A DNA stretch of 64,000 nucleotides from Rhodamnia argentea (GCF_020921035.1 NC_063155.1:8169001-8233000); one strand, 5' to 3'. Counted from the first letter of the stretch, positions 10,829 through 23,200 are shown. Translations and numbers: made by a program. Notes: generated by a model not told the origin, from the letters alone.

Positions 10829-10901
10829 GGGGATGTAGCTCAGATGGTAGAGCGCTCGCTTAGCATGCGAGAGGCACGGGGATCGATACCCCGCATCTCC
10901 A
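10829..10901 (+). tRNA. tRNA-Ala (anticodon AGC)
   Basis: A complete 73-nt cloverleaf: acceptor stem GGGGATG with CATCTCC, D arm GCTCAGATGGTAGAGC, anticodon stem CTCGC/GCGAG with AGC in the loop, and T arm with GATCGAT in its loop. The third acceptor pair is G3-U70, the alanine identity element. A short T-run (10908-10911) follows and would serve as a Pol III stop. Confidence 0.96.
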
Positions 10902-11535
10902 TTGTCTTTTGAACTTTTTCTTTTCTTTTTGACCTTTTAGAACGATGTCTGTCTTTCCATTTTTTTTCCTTCCTGGTTTGGTAGAGACATTAGTGATCAA
11001 GAAGGTTGAGGTCGTGTAGTCTTGTATCAAAAGTTCGTCTTGTTGGATTTCTTGTTTCCATAGAAGGGGATCGATCATCGACACAACGGCTTAGTCTTGT
11101 CTTCATCGACACAGTTTTGTCATGAAAGCCAGAGGTTGTCTTCTAATCAAGGATGGCTTTTTAGAAGAAGACCAGACCATGGTATGAAAATGATGTCTCT
11201 TGGACCTATTTTCCTTCAATGGGAGGGCAAGGAGAGGGGATTCGTATATTCGGGTTTTGGGTTATCTTCCTAGTCCGGTCTCGAGAAAACATTAGCAGGG
11301 GAAGAGGAGATTGTCTTGAGAAGAGGCAAACAAAATGGAAAGAGCCTAGCGTAGTTAGGTTAAGAGACAATTGAGCGTTCCACGACGTTGTTAGGATCTC
11401 GTGCATGCCTTTTTTAAGAAAGAGACGCGACAAAAAGGGAGAGAGATATGTAATATGGCTAGGTTAAGAGATAATTGTGCATGCCCACTTCATATGTGCG
11501 ATAACATTAGGGTCAAAATCATATCGAACAAGCCG
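10902..11535. other. Intergenic
   Basis: After the tRNA terminator the sequence has no recognisable gene, repeat end or RNA in the roughly 600 bp before the inverted-repeat element at 11540. Confidence 0.55.
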
Positions 11536-11539
11536 ATAT

Positions 11540-11930
11540 GAACACCGTGCAATTTACAATTTAGTCCTAAACCTTTTTACGGCTTGCCAATTCAATCATA
11601 AACCTTTAAATTATGTCAATTTAGTCATAAATTTTTTAATGACTTCCAAAATAGTCTTAAACCTTTCAACGAATCGCCAATTTAGTCCTTCTAGCCAATT
11701 ACTGTAATAATAAGTTGAGGACTAAAATGGCAAAACTTCAAAAGATTTAGGACTAAATTGTCACAATTTTAAAATATTTAGGATTAAATTGACATAATTG
11801 AAAGGTTTATGACTAAATTGGCAAATCCTCAAAAGGTTTAGGACTAAATTGACATAGTTAAAAGGTTTACAATTAAATTAGCACGTTGTCAAAAGGTTTA
11901 TGACTTTTTTGATAATTTTCCTGCTCAATT
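11540..11930. mobile_element. Palindromic element built of about 35-bp AT-rich units
   Basis: The left half repeats phrases such as TTTAGTCCTAAACC and TTGCCAATT at about 35-bp spacing. The right half carries their reverse complements (GGTTTAGGACTAAATTG). The whole could fold into one long hairpin. It resembles the arms of the other inverted-repeat elements here without a GC-rich core. No target duplication was identified. Confidence 0.6.
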
Positions 11931-13102
11931 GCGTGCTTGATGTTTCGAGCTTCCGGTCTTAACATTTGAAGCAAATGAGATGGTCATTCCGGCGGTCTAA
12001 TTCAAGCCCTAACAACAAGAAAAACATCTTACAGAGAAAGCTGAAATCCATGCAAAGAAGCAACAAAAACTAGGGAAAGCATAGCGCCGATATGAGCCCG
12101 AAAAAGGGCAAAAGGACACATCGCTGGCCATCCCCCACCCTCGTCGACCATTGCACTGTCCTCGCCACTGCAACTTATATTTTTTTTAGCTTATTTTAAT
12201 TTTTTAAAAAATATTATGTGACATTTTTTTAATTGATTTTTAACTTTTTTTATTGCCGATCGGGATCCTCCGGTGAGCCACGTAGATGCCACATAAGATT
12301 TTTGGCGAAGCTTACCGGAGTTGGCACTCAAATAATCTTTTTTCAAAATAATTGGCACTTAAGTGATCGGAAAAAAAGAAAAAAATTAACACCAAAGTGA
12401 GTGCGGTATACAAATTTTGACACTTGCAATGTCCTTCGGCCCCTGAAAAAGCAACCCTTGAAGATTCATATCACATGGTCTAGGCCCGTTCTGCGGACTC
12501 TCTCTGTCTCTCCCTCCCAATTGCCCATGGATTTGGAATTTTCAACTTTATCTTCTTCTTTTTTTTATTTATTTATTTTTGGCTTCAACTTGATGTACAA
12601 ATATGGACGATTTACATTTCCATCACATCCCAAGTATTTAATCCCACGGAGTTTTTAAAATTCGAAATCAATAACTTCGCACGATAAATCGATTTTTAAA
12701 CTCAGCTTGGCGGGCCTAAGGAGGGATGGCCGTCGCCTAGTTGTGCAAATTTTTTTTCTAATGAATGGCATGCCACACATATATTTATGAAATCTCTACT
12801 AAAATCTATTAATTCCATCCTCGATGCCTATATTTATTATAATGAAAAGAAGCTTTCTTTTTTTTTTTTTCCCTTCTTCTTACAGGAACGAAAATAAGGA
12901 ATGGCACTGAAGTGAGGATGATGTAATGAATGAGAGCTGTTGTTTTGTTCTTTCAATGCATTAACATGCAGATATCGACATGCATCACAGAGAGAGCATC
13001 AGCCACGTTCTTCTTCTTTCATCTTCTTCAACCTCCCAACTGCTGTGGGACAGATAACATTCAATGAATTAGGGTTTTGCCATATCTTTTCCTCCACATC
13101 TA

Positions 13103-13105
<3 letters not shown>
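11931..13105. other. Intergenic, AT-rich
   Basis: No gene recognised. Around 12180-12400 there is one arm of an inverted-repeat-type element with phrases such as GCCACGTAGATGCC. Nothing else stands out. Confidence 0.5.

Positions 13106-13106
<1 letters not shown>

Positions 13107-13141
<35 letters not shown>
13107..13141. repeat. (CT)n microsatellite
   Basis: About 17 CT units in intergenic DNA. Unlike the other GA/CT runs in this window it is not clearly placed in the leader of a gene I can identify. Confidence 0.9.
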
Positions 13142-13145
<4 letters not shown>

Positions 13146-13639
13146 CATGCAGAGAAGTAATAAATATGGGTCGAGATTGCCACAGTCGCAGTAATCAAAG
13201 AAGAAGTTCTTCTTCATTTTTTCACATCACACCGCAGTGAGTCGGTCGGAATTTGGACTGATCCTTTTTGTTGGACCAGATTTCGCAGGCTCATTTAATG
13301 TCCGTAATGACGTGCTTTAAACATGTCTCTTTTTTTACTATTTCATGCATGCAATTTGAGATTGCTGTATACTTGTTTAAATTATCACGAGCAGAATATG
13401 AAAAATGCAACCGATCCTTTCGTTTTCCTTAGGTCACCGGGTCATCGGCCGGAAGTTTCTTGATTGTCGGATATCATCGAGAAACGGGAATCCGCGTTGT
13501 CAAAAGATTTCTTCGATTGCTTTTAATCTGTAATGAATATTCGTCATGATGGAGATAAGCGAGTATGCTAAAAATGAAACCCTAATTAGCGAAATACTCG
13601 AAAACAACTTCATAGTCCTTCTCAGTGGGATTTTTTAAC

Positions 13640-14074
13640 CAACGTTCCATTTGTTTCGCAGATAATGAATGATTTTTGGAAGACATCTCCTAAAAACGGT
13701 AGAGTGCATCACTTATAATAATGAACAAGCGAAAAATATCTTCATTATCCATAAAAATGTTTAGATATAGATTATTGTCAATAATGAAATTATTTTTCAC
13801 CGACTAATTAATTCAAGCGATGCAATTGATCACTTTTAGGAGAATGTTTTCGCTTTCCCACAAGGCTCCGTTTGTGGAAAATTGAAAACATTTTGTAAAA
13901 GATAATCACTTATATCATTGATGACATTGACCGAGCGAAATTTTTTTTCATTGTTTAAGCAAATGTTTAGACACAAATTATTGTCGGTAATGAAAATTTT
14001 CTTTATTGACTAATTATTTCAAACGATACATGCGATTATTTTTAGGAACATGTTTTCAGTGAAATAAACCGAGC
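13640..14074. mobile_element. Two tandem MITE copies of about 210-220 bp
   Basis: The copy at about 13864-14074 begins GGCTCCGTTTGT and ends AATAAACCGAGCC, giving terminal inverted repeats. A diverged partial copy lies directly before it (about 13640-13860), sharing AATGTTTAGA and ATTATTGTC phrases. A third relative lies near 35510-35720. Flanking CAA and TAA trinucleotides would fit a PIF/Harbinger-type insertion but are weak evidence. Confidence 0.5.
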
Positions 14075-14725
14075 CTAAGTATCCGTGTATTTTATGTGTA
14101 TACACTATAGCTAATATCTCCCTAATACGTATATACAATGTATGATGGTGTTCATGGTTTTCTGGAAAATAGCTAGCTTCGCTTCCTCAGTGAAAGTTGG
14201 AACTCAAAATGCATGGGAAAAGGCTGGAAGTATATGTGCTCAAGGCACGGGAAATGCAAGTCCTGCAGTCAATCGGCTTTAACTGTTTCTGGGGAAGATA
14301 AGGGGTTAGTTTTCTGCAGCATCTCTTCCCATGGCGGCGACATGAAGAAACTATCGCCTTGATGAAGTTTGAGCAGCCATTGATCTCGTGGAGATCATGT
14401 TGTGTTTTCGAACTAGTGGAACCATGCTCACCCCTCTAAAAGGAAGAAGAAAGAGAACCAACCCCGCAGAACAGTCTCTTTCTTACCATCTACGAAGGGT
14501 TTGTATGAATGCAAATGATCAAGATGTAGTCAACACAGAGGCTAGCGAAGCCACGTGGTCCGAAGAGACGCAGCTCTGTTCTTGACACAGACAAAACAAC
14601 CATTGCACTTGGCGGTTCAAGGTCCCCACCTCAACACATGCAGAAGAAAGACGAAAAAGGTGAGAGGGAGAGAGAGAGTCAGTTTCCTTGGGAAGCGGTT
14701 TCTGTATCTCCATCAATGCTCTGTC
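14075..14725. other. Upstream region of the expansin gene
   Basis: No open frame of interest. It leads into the expansin TATA element at about 14727. Part of it, near 14388-14585, is open by chance but shows no domain. Confidence 0.5.
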
Positions 14726-14726
14726 T

Positions 14727-14735
14727 ATATAATCC
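14727..14735 (+). promoter_or_regulatory. TATA element of the expansin gene
   Basis: TCTATATAAT lies about 230 bp before the ATG at 14956. A leader intron is possible: AAG|GTTTGT near 14819 as donor and AAGAACAG|GAAG near 14935 as acceptor. Confidence 0.6.
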
Positions 14736-14955
14736 CTCCAAAACCCTCCTGTTTTGCTCCACAGCGCACCAACTTCTCCTCCCTCCTTAGGCCATCAAAG
14801 TTCAGCAACCTCTCTAAGGTTTGTGCCTTCCCTCCAGACATCTTAGCTTAGCCTAGTTTACGTGAATAAATCTTATGATATGTTCATTTCATGCAAAGGG
14901 CTGACTAACTATCCTTTTCTGCATGCAAGAACAGGAAGTGATAAGGAGAAAAAGA

Positions 14956-16034
14956 ATGGCTTTTCTTGTGGTACTCTTGGTGGGATTGCTCTGTTTGGGG
15001 TCGTCTGTTCGTGGATATGGCGAAGGCTGGATCAATGCGCATGCGACCTTCTACGGCGGTGGCGACGCGTCCGGCACAATGGGTACTTGACTAATTCTTT
15101 TGAATGCGTTCGATCTTCGGACATTACTCTCTACACGACGTGAGATTGCATTAGTTTGATGAGAGCCGTCTGATAAAATTGAAACGATAAACTGGGGCAA
15201 TTGTTCAACGTGCATGATCAATTTGGCAATGCTTTCTTCTGTGGCAAGGCGGGGCTTGTGGCTATGGGAACTTGTACAGCCAGGGCTACGGCACGAACAC
15301 GGCGGCCCTGAGCACCGCCCTGTTCAACAGCGGGCTGACCTGCGGGGCCTGCTTCGAGATCAAGTGCGTCAACGACCAGAGGTGGTGCAACCAACGCTTG
15401 ATCGTGGTCACGGCCACCAACTTCTGCCCGCCGAACAGCGCACTCCCCAACAACGCCGGCGGCTGGTGCAACCCGCCTCTCCACCACTTCGATCTCTCCC
15501 AGCCGGTGTTCCAGCAGATTGCCCAGTACAGCTCTGGGATTGTCCCCGTGGCTTATAGGAGGTTGGCAATCTATTATGCTCTGCATTAATTCATTTTAAC
15601 TCCACGTCAAAAGTCAATGGGAGCTGCAATTTTAAAACTGAATGCATGATGTTACACATAATTAAATACATTAAACAATCGAATAATTTATTGGCACAGC
15701 TAATCTTTTCAATGTTTCATGTCGCAGGGTGCCATGTCAAAAGAAGGGAGGCATCAGATTCACCGTGAACGGTCGCTCCTACTTCAACCTGGTCCTGATC
15801 ACCAACGTTGGTGGTGCAGGGGACGTCCACTCTGTTTCGATCAAGGGCTCGCAGACCGGCTGGCAACCCATGTCCCGGAACTGGGGCCAGAACTGGCAGA
15901 GCAACTCGAACCTCGACGGACAGAGCCTCTCCTTCTCGGTCACCACCAGCGACGGCCGGACCGTGGTCTCCAACGATGTGGCGCCCCCCAACTGGTCCTT
16001 CGGACAGACCTTCACTGGCCGGCAGTTCGCGTGA
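14956..16034 (+). CDS. EXPA: Alpha-expansin, three exons
   Basis: Exons 14956-15082, 15249-15561 and 15728-16034 encode 248 aa, the normal length. Expansins are secreted wall proteins that loosen cellulose-xyloglucan contacts at acid pH without hydrolysis. Residues 1-20 form a signal peptide ([20 protein letters not shown]). The six-stranded barrel domain follows, with [20 protein letters not shown], paired cysteines (CGACFEI, NFCPPN, GGWCNPP) and the HFD motif at residues 122-124. The C-terminal CBM63 domain carries the surface tryptophans and aromatic residues ([15 protein letters not shown]). Introns are at G|GACGYG and R|VPC, both at the usual alpha-expansin places, and frame is kept. Which EXPA member it is cannot be said from one gene. 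Intact in all visible respects. Confidence 0.97.
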
Positions 16035-16510
16035 ATACGAGCACAATGTCTAGTCCTCTGGGCTTTGGCTAGTAGAGCCTAGGGGCCAATTAGGGCAAGA
16101 ATTGTGTAGCTAGCAGTGCATATTGGGTCAGCCATGTCAATTAAGACATGAAGCAAAGGTTTATTTTAGGATGGCCTTTGTCTATTCTGTTCTGGTCTAC
16201 TTTAAGGAAAGAACAGAGCAGTGAAGATGGCTGTGGTGGGGGGTGCTGAGCAATGTCACCACCCTTCTTCATGAGTCAACAGTCTTTTATTATCTGGTTG
16301 GGTTGTGTTTGTGTCTCATCCATTGGTGAAGTTACCATGGAGGGAGCATTGTAATGGGCCTTTTGTTTTGCCCTTTCAAATGTTTAGTCATGGTCCAGTG
16401 AGGACTGAACTGTAAGAGGTAGCTCTTCTTGGTTCATGGTTTGTCAGCTTGGAACATAAAGTATGGTGTCAGTTCTTTTTATCTCTCTCTCCATGTACCC
16501 CTAAAATATG
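16035..16510 (+). other. 3' flank of the expansin gene
   Basis: This holds the likely 3' untranslated region and polyadenylation zone of the expansin. No coding sequence is seen. Confidence 0.55.
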
Positions 16511-16514
16511 GAAT

Positions 16515-17105
16515 ATTATCCAAAAAGTTCTAAATCTATTGCACTTTGCCAATTCAATTTTATACCTCTTAAAATATTTTCACGTTTTCCCTATTGAGTC
16601 AATCCGGTTAATTTTAACAAGGAATCGCTAATGTGGATACCGATCATTCCACGTAGCACGACCGACATTGACGTGGATATTTTTAATAATATTTTAATAT
16701 TTTTTTTATTTTCCTTTTTTTTGTTTTTAAAAAAGCGTGGGCGACGAGGTCGCCGATCGACCATCACCGACCATAGACAAGAGCCTCCGCGCCCTTACTA
16801 GCCACAAGCTAGGGCGTGGGGCCCTCGCTTGGATCCGGGCAAGGGTTCGATACCGTCACCAATGGCCAGTGAGGGCATAGAGACCCTTGCTTGTGGTTGG
16901 CTGCGGTTGTAACAAAAAAAAAAAAAATTAATAAAATATTAAAATTGTCTACGTCGGTGTCGGTCGTGTCATGCAAGATGGGCCGGTATTCAAGTCAGTA
17001 ATTTTAGATCAAAATTAGCCGATGGACTCGATTGTCAAAATGTGAAAAGCTTTAGGACTCAAGTGGCAAAGTGCAATGATGTTTAGTTACTCTTTTGGGA
17101 CAATT
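16515..17105. mobile_element. Non-autonomous TIR element with arms of about 190 bp
   Basis: The left arm (about 16515-16700) and the right arm (about 16920-17105) are inverted copies, for example CAAAAAGTTCTAAATC against the reverse complement of GCTTTAGGACTC. The core near 16735-16910 is GC-rich (GCGACGAGGTCGCC). Same family style as the elements at 616 and 8283. It lies between the expansin and LHCA4. Confidence 0.7.
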
Positions 17106-17669
17106 CTCCCCCCTAAAATGACATATCTAAGGGCTCCAAAGGAAGCTTACATTAGCCCAGCAATCATGTTCTGCCACAACAATCAGCCCAAGCCCAGCAT
17201 TTCCAAACCATCCAGAAAAGTCACGTCCATCAAATTTGAATCTTGGACTTTTTGGCCACGGACTCATGGGCTTGCAACTGTTTCTGTCTCCTTCCATGGA
17301 TATCTTCGGATCAAGAAATCTAGATCATGTGTGGCACAGAAAAAGGCCCCACGGTATCTTTCCCAACCAACAGAAGCAAAGAAACTGATCAATGGAGATA
17401 TTGCAACCAGATAAAGGGATAAGAACCGAGCCCTCCCATTGGCCGATCCCCCACCACAGCCCATCTCAGCCGTTGGATCCCCAGCACCAACCGGATCCGA
17501 CCGTCCATCATCAACGTTGCACTTGAGCCACACGGATTGCCAAGAGATCAAATTACAAAGGGCATGCAAAAACCGGCATTGGACTCCTAAAACTCCCAAC
17601 TCTCTTCCCCTTTGCAAAGACTCCCAGTCTTTTTTGCTCAATACACGCAACCTTGGGTTGGAGAAGAAG
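17106..17669 (+). promoter_or_regulatory. LHCA4 upstream region with an I-box
   Basis: The stretch before the LHCA4 ATG holds an I-box type GATAAG at 17418-17423 and a CCAAT-like CCCATTGG just after it. I-boxes are common in light-regulated photosynthesis genes. No clear TATA element was found. Confidence 0.5.
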
Positions 17670-19046
17670 ATGGCCACAGTCACCACACAGGCCTCGGCCG
17701 CCGTGTTCCGGCCTTGCTCGTCGAAGACCCGGTTCTTGACCGGCTCCTCGTCGTCGTCGGGGAAACTGAACAGAGAGGTCAGCATCAGAGCCTTGCCATC
17801 AACTTCACCACCTGCTTCTTTCAAGGTTGAGGCCAAGAAAGGGGAGTGGCTGCCTGGTCTAGCCTCACCAGGTTACCTCAATGGAAGGTACTAATTCCAC
17901 TGTATAAGCTTATATAATCTTTCATTCTACATAAGATCTCTCAGAAGAACATTTTACTGAAGTGCTTGATCATTATTATATAGTAAGCTAAGGCGACCCT
18001 TGCCGGCCAAGTAAGAGTAGGAAGGAAAGAAAAAGAAAAAGAAAAAGAAAAATAAAAAATTATTAAAAATTATTCAAATCAACACCAGGCGGCAAAATAG
18101 ATTGAATTGGTATGATTGCAAAGGATTTATGACTCAATTGGCTAAAAGAAAGTTTAAGACTGAGTTGACACAATTACAATATGTTAGACTTTTTTGGTAA
18201 TTTTTCCAAAATAAAGCAGCGGTACTTTTTTTTTTTTTTGGTCGGAAGCAGCAGTAATTCAACCTTTCAAGTTTTGCATGGAGGAGACATGTCTAAGAAC
18301 TTTGTTCGGCCTGAGAAAGATGCCGATCCCTTAATTCAGATTGAAATTTGTTCCTGGAACAAGAGATCTAACTCTATAGGGACCCAATCAGTCTTCCAGG
18401 TGACAATGGGTTCGACCCGCTCGGTCTCGCTGAGGACCCAGAGAACCTGAAATGGTATATCCAAGCAGAGCTCGTGAATAGCCGGTGGGCGATGCTCGGG
18501 GTCACAGGGATGCTGCTCCCGGAAGTCTTCACCAAGATCGGCGTCATCAACGTGCCCACCTGGTACGACGCAGGGAAGGCCGAGTACTTTGCATCCTCCT
18601 CGACCCTGTTTGTGATCGAGTTCATCCTGTTCCACTACGTCGAGATCCGGAGATGGCAGGACATAAAGAACCCGGGGAGCGTCAACCAGGATCCGATCTT
18701 CAAGCAGTACAGCTTGCCCCCTAATGAAGTGGGTTACCCCGGCGGCATCTTCAACCCCCTCAACTTCGCTCCCACTGAGGAAGCCAAGGAAAAGGAGCTC
18801 GCCAATGGTGAGTTTTCAAAACTGTTCGCAGTGGTTACCTGTTTTCGATGCTGACACGAGACGTGAATTTTCACTTGAGTTCTAACACGTCTCTTAATTG
18901 TGTTTGCAGGGAGATTGGCAATGTTGGCATTTTTGGGGTTCGTGGTGCAGCACAATGTGACAGGGAAAGGGCCATTTGACAACCTGTTGCAGCACCTTGC
19001 AGACCCATGGCACAACACCATAGTCCAAACACTCAGGGGCTACTAA
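17670..19046 (+). CDS. LHCA4: Photosystem I chlorophyll a/b-binding protein Lhca4, three exons
   Basis: Exons 17670-17887, 18392-18807 and 18910-19046 encode 256 aa. Lhca4 pairs with Lhca1 in the PSI antenna belt of the thylakoid. Residues 1 to about 50 are a Ser/Ala-rich chloroplast transit peptide; the mature part starts near KKGEWLPGL. Helix B carries [10 protein letters not shown], where Asn102 takes the place of the usual His chlorophyll ligand; this Asn is the mark of Lhca3/Lhca4 and of red-shifted chlorophylls. Helix C has [14 protein letters not shown] and helix [14 protein letters not shown], with the lumenal tail [11 protein letters not shown]. Junctions GR|S LPGD and NG|RLAM keep frame. 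The 504-bp first intron holds one arm of an inverted-repeat element at about 17990-18210. Confidence 0.97.
17990..18210. mobile_element. Single arm of a TIR element inside LHCA4 intron 1
   Basis: A GC-rich scrap (AAGGCGACCCTTGCCGGCC) followed by AT-rich phrases such as GACTCAATTGGC and a terminal TTTTTCC matches the core-to-right-arm half of the local inverted-repeat elements. The left arm is missing. It sits well away from both splice sites. Confidence 0.5.
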
Positions 19047-19058
19047 ATACATTTCTAG

Positions 19059-19092
<34 letters not shown>

Positions 19093-20277
19093 AGTTTGCT
19101 TTTCCTGGTTTGTTTACCATGATGCTCAAATGGTGTTTCTGAGTGATATATGTTGGACATCTGTGTAAAAAGAATTCCTCTGTACAAGGTGACTGATCCT
19201 GCAATGAATCTTCTCATGCAAGTTTATCTTCAATGCTCACATCTAAGGCCACCGGCCGAGTTATCGAATGAAAGAAGAGTGTTACAATCGGAACAAGAAT
19301 CAGGACAATGAATTTATGCATCCTTACATTCATTCTTTCTGGCAAAGTTTCATTTACAGTGAAAATGTAGAGATTCCTTTGGGATTGGTATACAAAGGAG
19401 AAACAGGGATGAATTGGAAAAACCATCCCACCTACAAAGTATATGAACCTGTGCTCCTATATCCTGTCTTACATTATTTACAAATCCTGCAGCTGAAATT
19501 ACAAAAAAGGACCACCGCCACGTGATGTCTTTTGGGTTTCTCTTTCATGGAACAAATTTTCCATCTCATCCCCGTGCACTTTAATCCGACATCAGAGTAA
19601 TTAGGAGAAAACCTCCCACTCTGATGCAAATCAATATGCCTTCAGCCACCAGTAATCTCAGTATAGGAGAAACAAGGTAGACTTGCGAAATCATCAATCG
19701 GATTGCTGCATAGTAATAAAGAGAGAAGAGTTGTAACTGAGGTTCATGGTAGCCAACCCTACAACTTCATAAACGCAAGGCGTATTTGAAGGGAGAGAAA
19801 TGATGGACAAAGAGGGTTCATCTCTATTGAACATGACGACGCAACATAGAGTTGCTTGACTTATTCAATGTCTTCTGCTAAATAGATTTAGTTCATCCCA
19901 AGTGACAAAAACATTAGCGAAAGAACACAATTCTGATTTCTAAAAACACATGACCTGACTACGTGTATATCCATACATGCACACACACATGACTAGGGAA
20001 AGATTGAGATTGATAGGCACACGAACTTGCATTTTATGCAAATGAAGGGTATATACAAGATGCATTATTTGGATGAGACCAAAAATACTGAGAAACAGAA
20101 ATATATATGAAGCCCAAACGTTGCAGCCACCCTAGTACGGATGGAAACTTTAAAATCTATTTCAGCAAGTGCAAGCAAATCTAGACTAATACAAAGGAAG
20201 TGCATTATGTAACAATTCATCTGACTAACAACTATGAGAGTTTAACTTGAGTAGAACAAAATGGTCGAATGACTCAC
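19047..20277. other. Convergent spacer between LHCA4 and the MADS-box gene
   Basis: LHCA4 ends from the left and the minus-strand MADS gene ends from the right. A (GA)n run lies at 19062-19091, in the LHCA4 3' untranslated region. The final short exon of the MADS gene should lie here; candidate acceptors exist near 19495 and 19706 but I cannot choose. Confidence 0.6.
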
Positions 20278-23200
20278 CTGATTGAAGGTGTTCCCGTTAT
20301 ACATAGCAATTCCACAGGGGGCAGGAACTGAACACCAAGCATGATGTCCATTGTCATATATCGGCCTTTGCAGTTCAATGTTGTTTGTAACTTGATAATC
20401 TACGCCATGTCCTTGTAAGCTCATTTCTATCTCTTGTTCCAACTTATTGCTGGCGACTTGATAATCTACATGGTGTCCTTGGAAGTTCATTCCTATCTCT
20501 TGTTTCATTTTCTTCTCCTCCGGTAAAGTTAGGTTGCCATATGGACCATATGGATATTGTTCAGCAACTTGGAGACTTAAGCATCCAGTCCTGTTTAACT
20601 CATTCAAAATGCAGCCTTCTTGTACCATATTTTGAACTTGCCCTAAATTTCCGATTTCGGGGTGCTTATCCACACCAAAGTAAGCAGAGCACCCTGGGAG
20701 GGAGACATCTGTGGAGCCATCAATGGTTCTGCAGAAATGTCACATCAAGTCCTTGGGTTATGGATTCTAATTAACTCACATGAAACTTCTTCACCAAATC
20801 ATATAGCAAATACAAATCTAGATCCTGACTTTCAACACTAGTATCGGAGCCATTTGATGATATGGCGTCGATGAAGTTCATAAATTATGCACATTCACAA
20901 GACACAAAATATTGGTGGATAGACTTCTAAATTTACTTGTAAAGAAGAGACTCACCCTTCAGGAAGATAGTGAGGGTCGTTTTGGAATAGCAAGTGTTGG
21001 TTCTCATTTATTGGAAGCCAGGACAAAGGCTGTGCTTCTGGCATCCCACCCATAATGAAAGGTAAAGGCATGGCATTTTCAAACTGCGACACAAATTAAT
21101 TTGTATAAGATCTCAATGAAACAAGCATATCGCTGTACAAGTTAGCAGTGCAAGGATTTAAAAAGCACATCCCTCATTCAAGAGTATAAGACTTCGATGC
21201 ACCCGCATGCACTCACAGGCCTGCGCACTCGCACAGAAATTCCACTGCATCACAAACTTATTACCTGATTTGTTCGCTCCAATGACACAGTTTGATGCTT
21301 TCCAACATTTTCCTGGCGAGAAGACACAGGTACTTTCGTATAAAACCACCACTAGTTATAAGAGAATTGGCTGAAAGGTCATTCTAATTTAGAGTTTGAA
21401 AATTCTGTTTTCTCCAGATAGCTACAGGTTTGGAAAGTTGAAATTTTTTCTCTTTTTTTAGCAAAAAATGACACTGCATAATATGGAAAGCAAGCATTTA
21501 AATGCAAGGTGAGTAACCGTAGCCGAGAAAATGATTCAGACTTTGTAATCTAAGAAATATACCTTATGCTGTCGGATGTGGTTTATAGAGGCCCTAAGCG
21601 AGTCTTCCATCTGCCTGAGTTGTTCTATATCATCAATCTTCTCAGGATTCCTCCAGCAGCTGAAACAATGGCACAGAGAAGTGGACTTAGCGAAAGTAAA
21701 ATACAGAGATCTCTTTCATGATCTTTCATGGTGTTGCAACTTATTGTGATTCATACCCAAATATTAAGTCAGTATCCAACCAGGTAGAAAGATCACGCTC
21801 ACTGCATTTGCCATATGGATGTTAACATCTCATCTAGATACAAAGGCAAATTATCCTAGGTCTGACAGGTGTGACAAGGTTTCTACATCACTCACCTACT
21901 TTTTTATATGCATGATAAATCTATTCAACTACAATTCCATTAGAAAATTTGATACACTACTTATGACTATGATATATTTTTTTTTTTTTTGGTCTGGACT
22001 TATGACTATGATTTAACAGGTCAAACAATGACTGAAGCAGTAACCAATATGTGGGCTTCACAATAGATATTAACTAGGATAAAAGTGGAAACAGATACTT
22101 TTGAAACAAAAGGCTCCAAATTTTGCACCTCAATCTCTTTTGCGTTTCAGCTAGCTGACTGTGCAGCAGTCTTACTTGATTAGTCATTTCCTGTACACAG
22201 CATTTACAATCAAGTAAGTCTATTTATGCAGAAAGCGGTGCAGAGAAAATTCCAGCACCTCATGCATATCAATAATGCTAGCAATGACTTGATACCTCGA
22301 CCGTTTGATTGCTGCAAAGAGGATGAAACAACAGAATGATTAACACTCTTAGACATTATGCAGAAGACATACCACACTTCCCAAAAGTAATCACGAACCT
22401 TGTACCAAGGAAGTCTTGTATATTGACATCATGATCCAACTTCTTAAAGGTTTTCTTCAGAACCTACAGATATCAACAATAAAAATTGGAGGGTGAACAA
22501 ATTTGACCCACAAAAAAAAGCAATTTCTATCTTCTAAGAAAGTTGATGGTGAAAAGTCTTACTTCAAGGCTCTCCAGCTTCCTGTCCAGTTTGGGTGGGA
22601 AAACATCATAAACTAGTTAGATTAACATAGCTAGGTAAGATGGAAATACAGAAAAAAAGGTAAAACAGCGCATGAATGGCACCTTTTTGCCCTTTCCTGA
22701 GGAGTTAACTGGGCAAACTTCGCAATGACCTCATCAATGTTGCTGAAACCAAGGCATGCAGCAAGTTTTTTTAGTAGACAATGATAAGCGGTCATGTTGC
22801 CACATACTTCACACTTTAATGACATTGTTATTTTCCAAAAGGAAGGTACACTTCCAATCCATAAGATATTGCTTTAAATATCACATATGGCCTTCACTCT
22901 CCATTGTGCTCAAATTTCAGAGGCTTGCCTCACAGCAGAATACCATGTCATTGTGAAATTAACATAAAAATGAAACGGTCAATAAAGATACTGATAATAA
23001 ATATGTCAAAGAACCAAGCCAGTGTAAAATTTAAAGACAACAACTTTACAAAGAAAAATGCATTTTCTCTGTAAAAGTATCAGGCTATGAATGGCAGCAA
23101 TTTATCACAACCAGATTCATAGGGTCAAACGTTATCACTGCTAAAATTAAGTTCAAACCAAAATCTTGTATGAGATATAGGCCTTGAACAGCCTTCAAGC

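Noticed and set aside
17264-17836. A 190-codon minus-strand frame overlapping the LHCA4 start
   Set aside because: It is the shadow of LHCA4 exon 1 and its promoter; the plus strand gives a perfect Lhca4.
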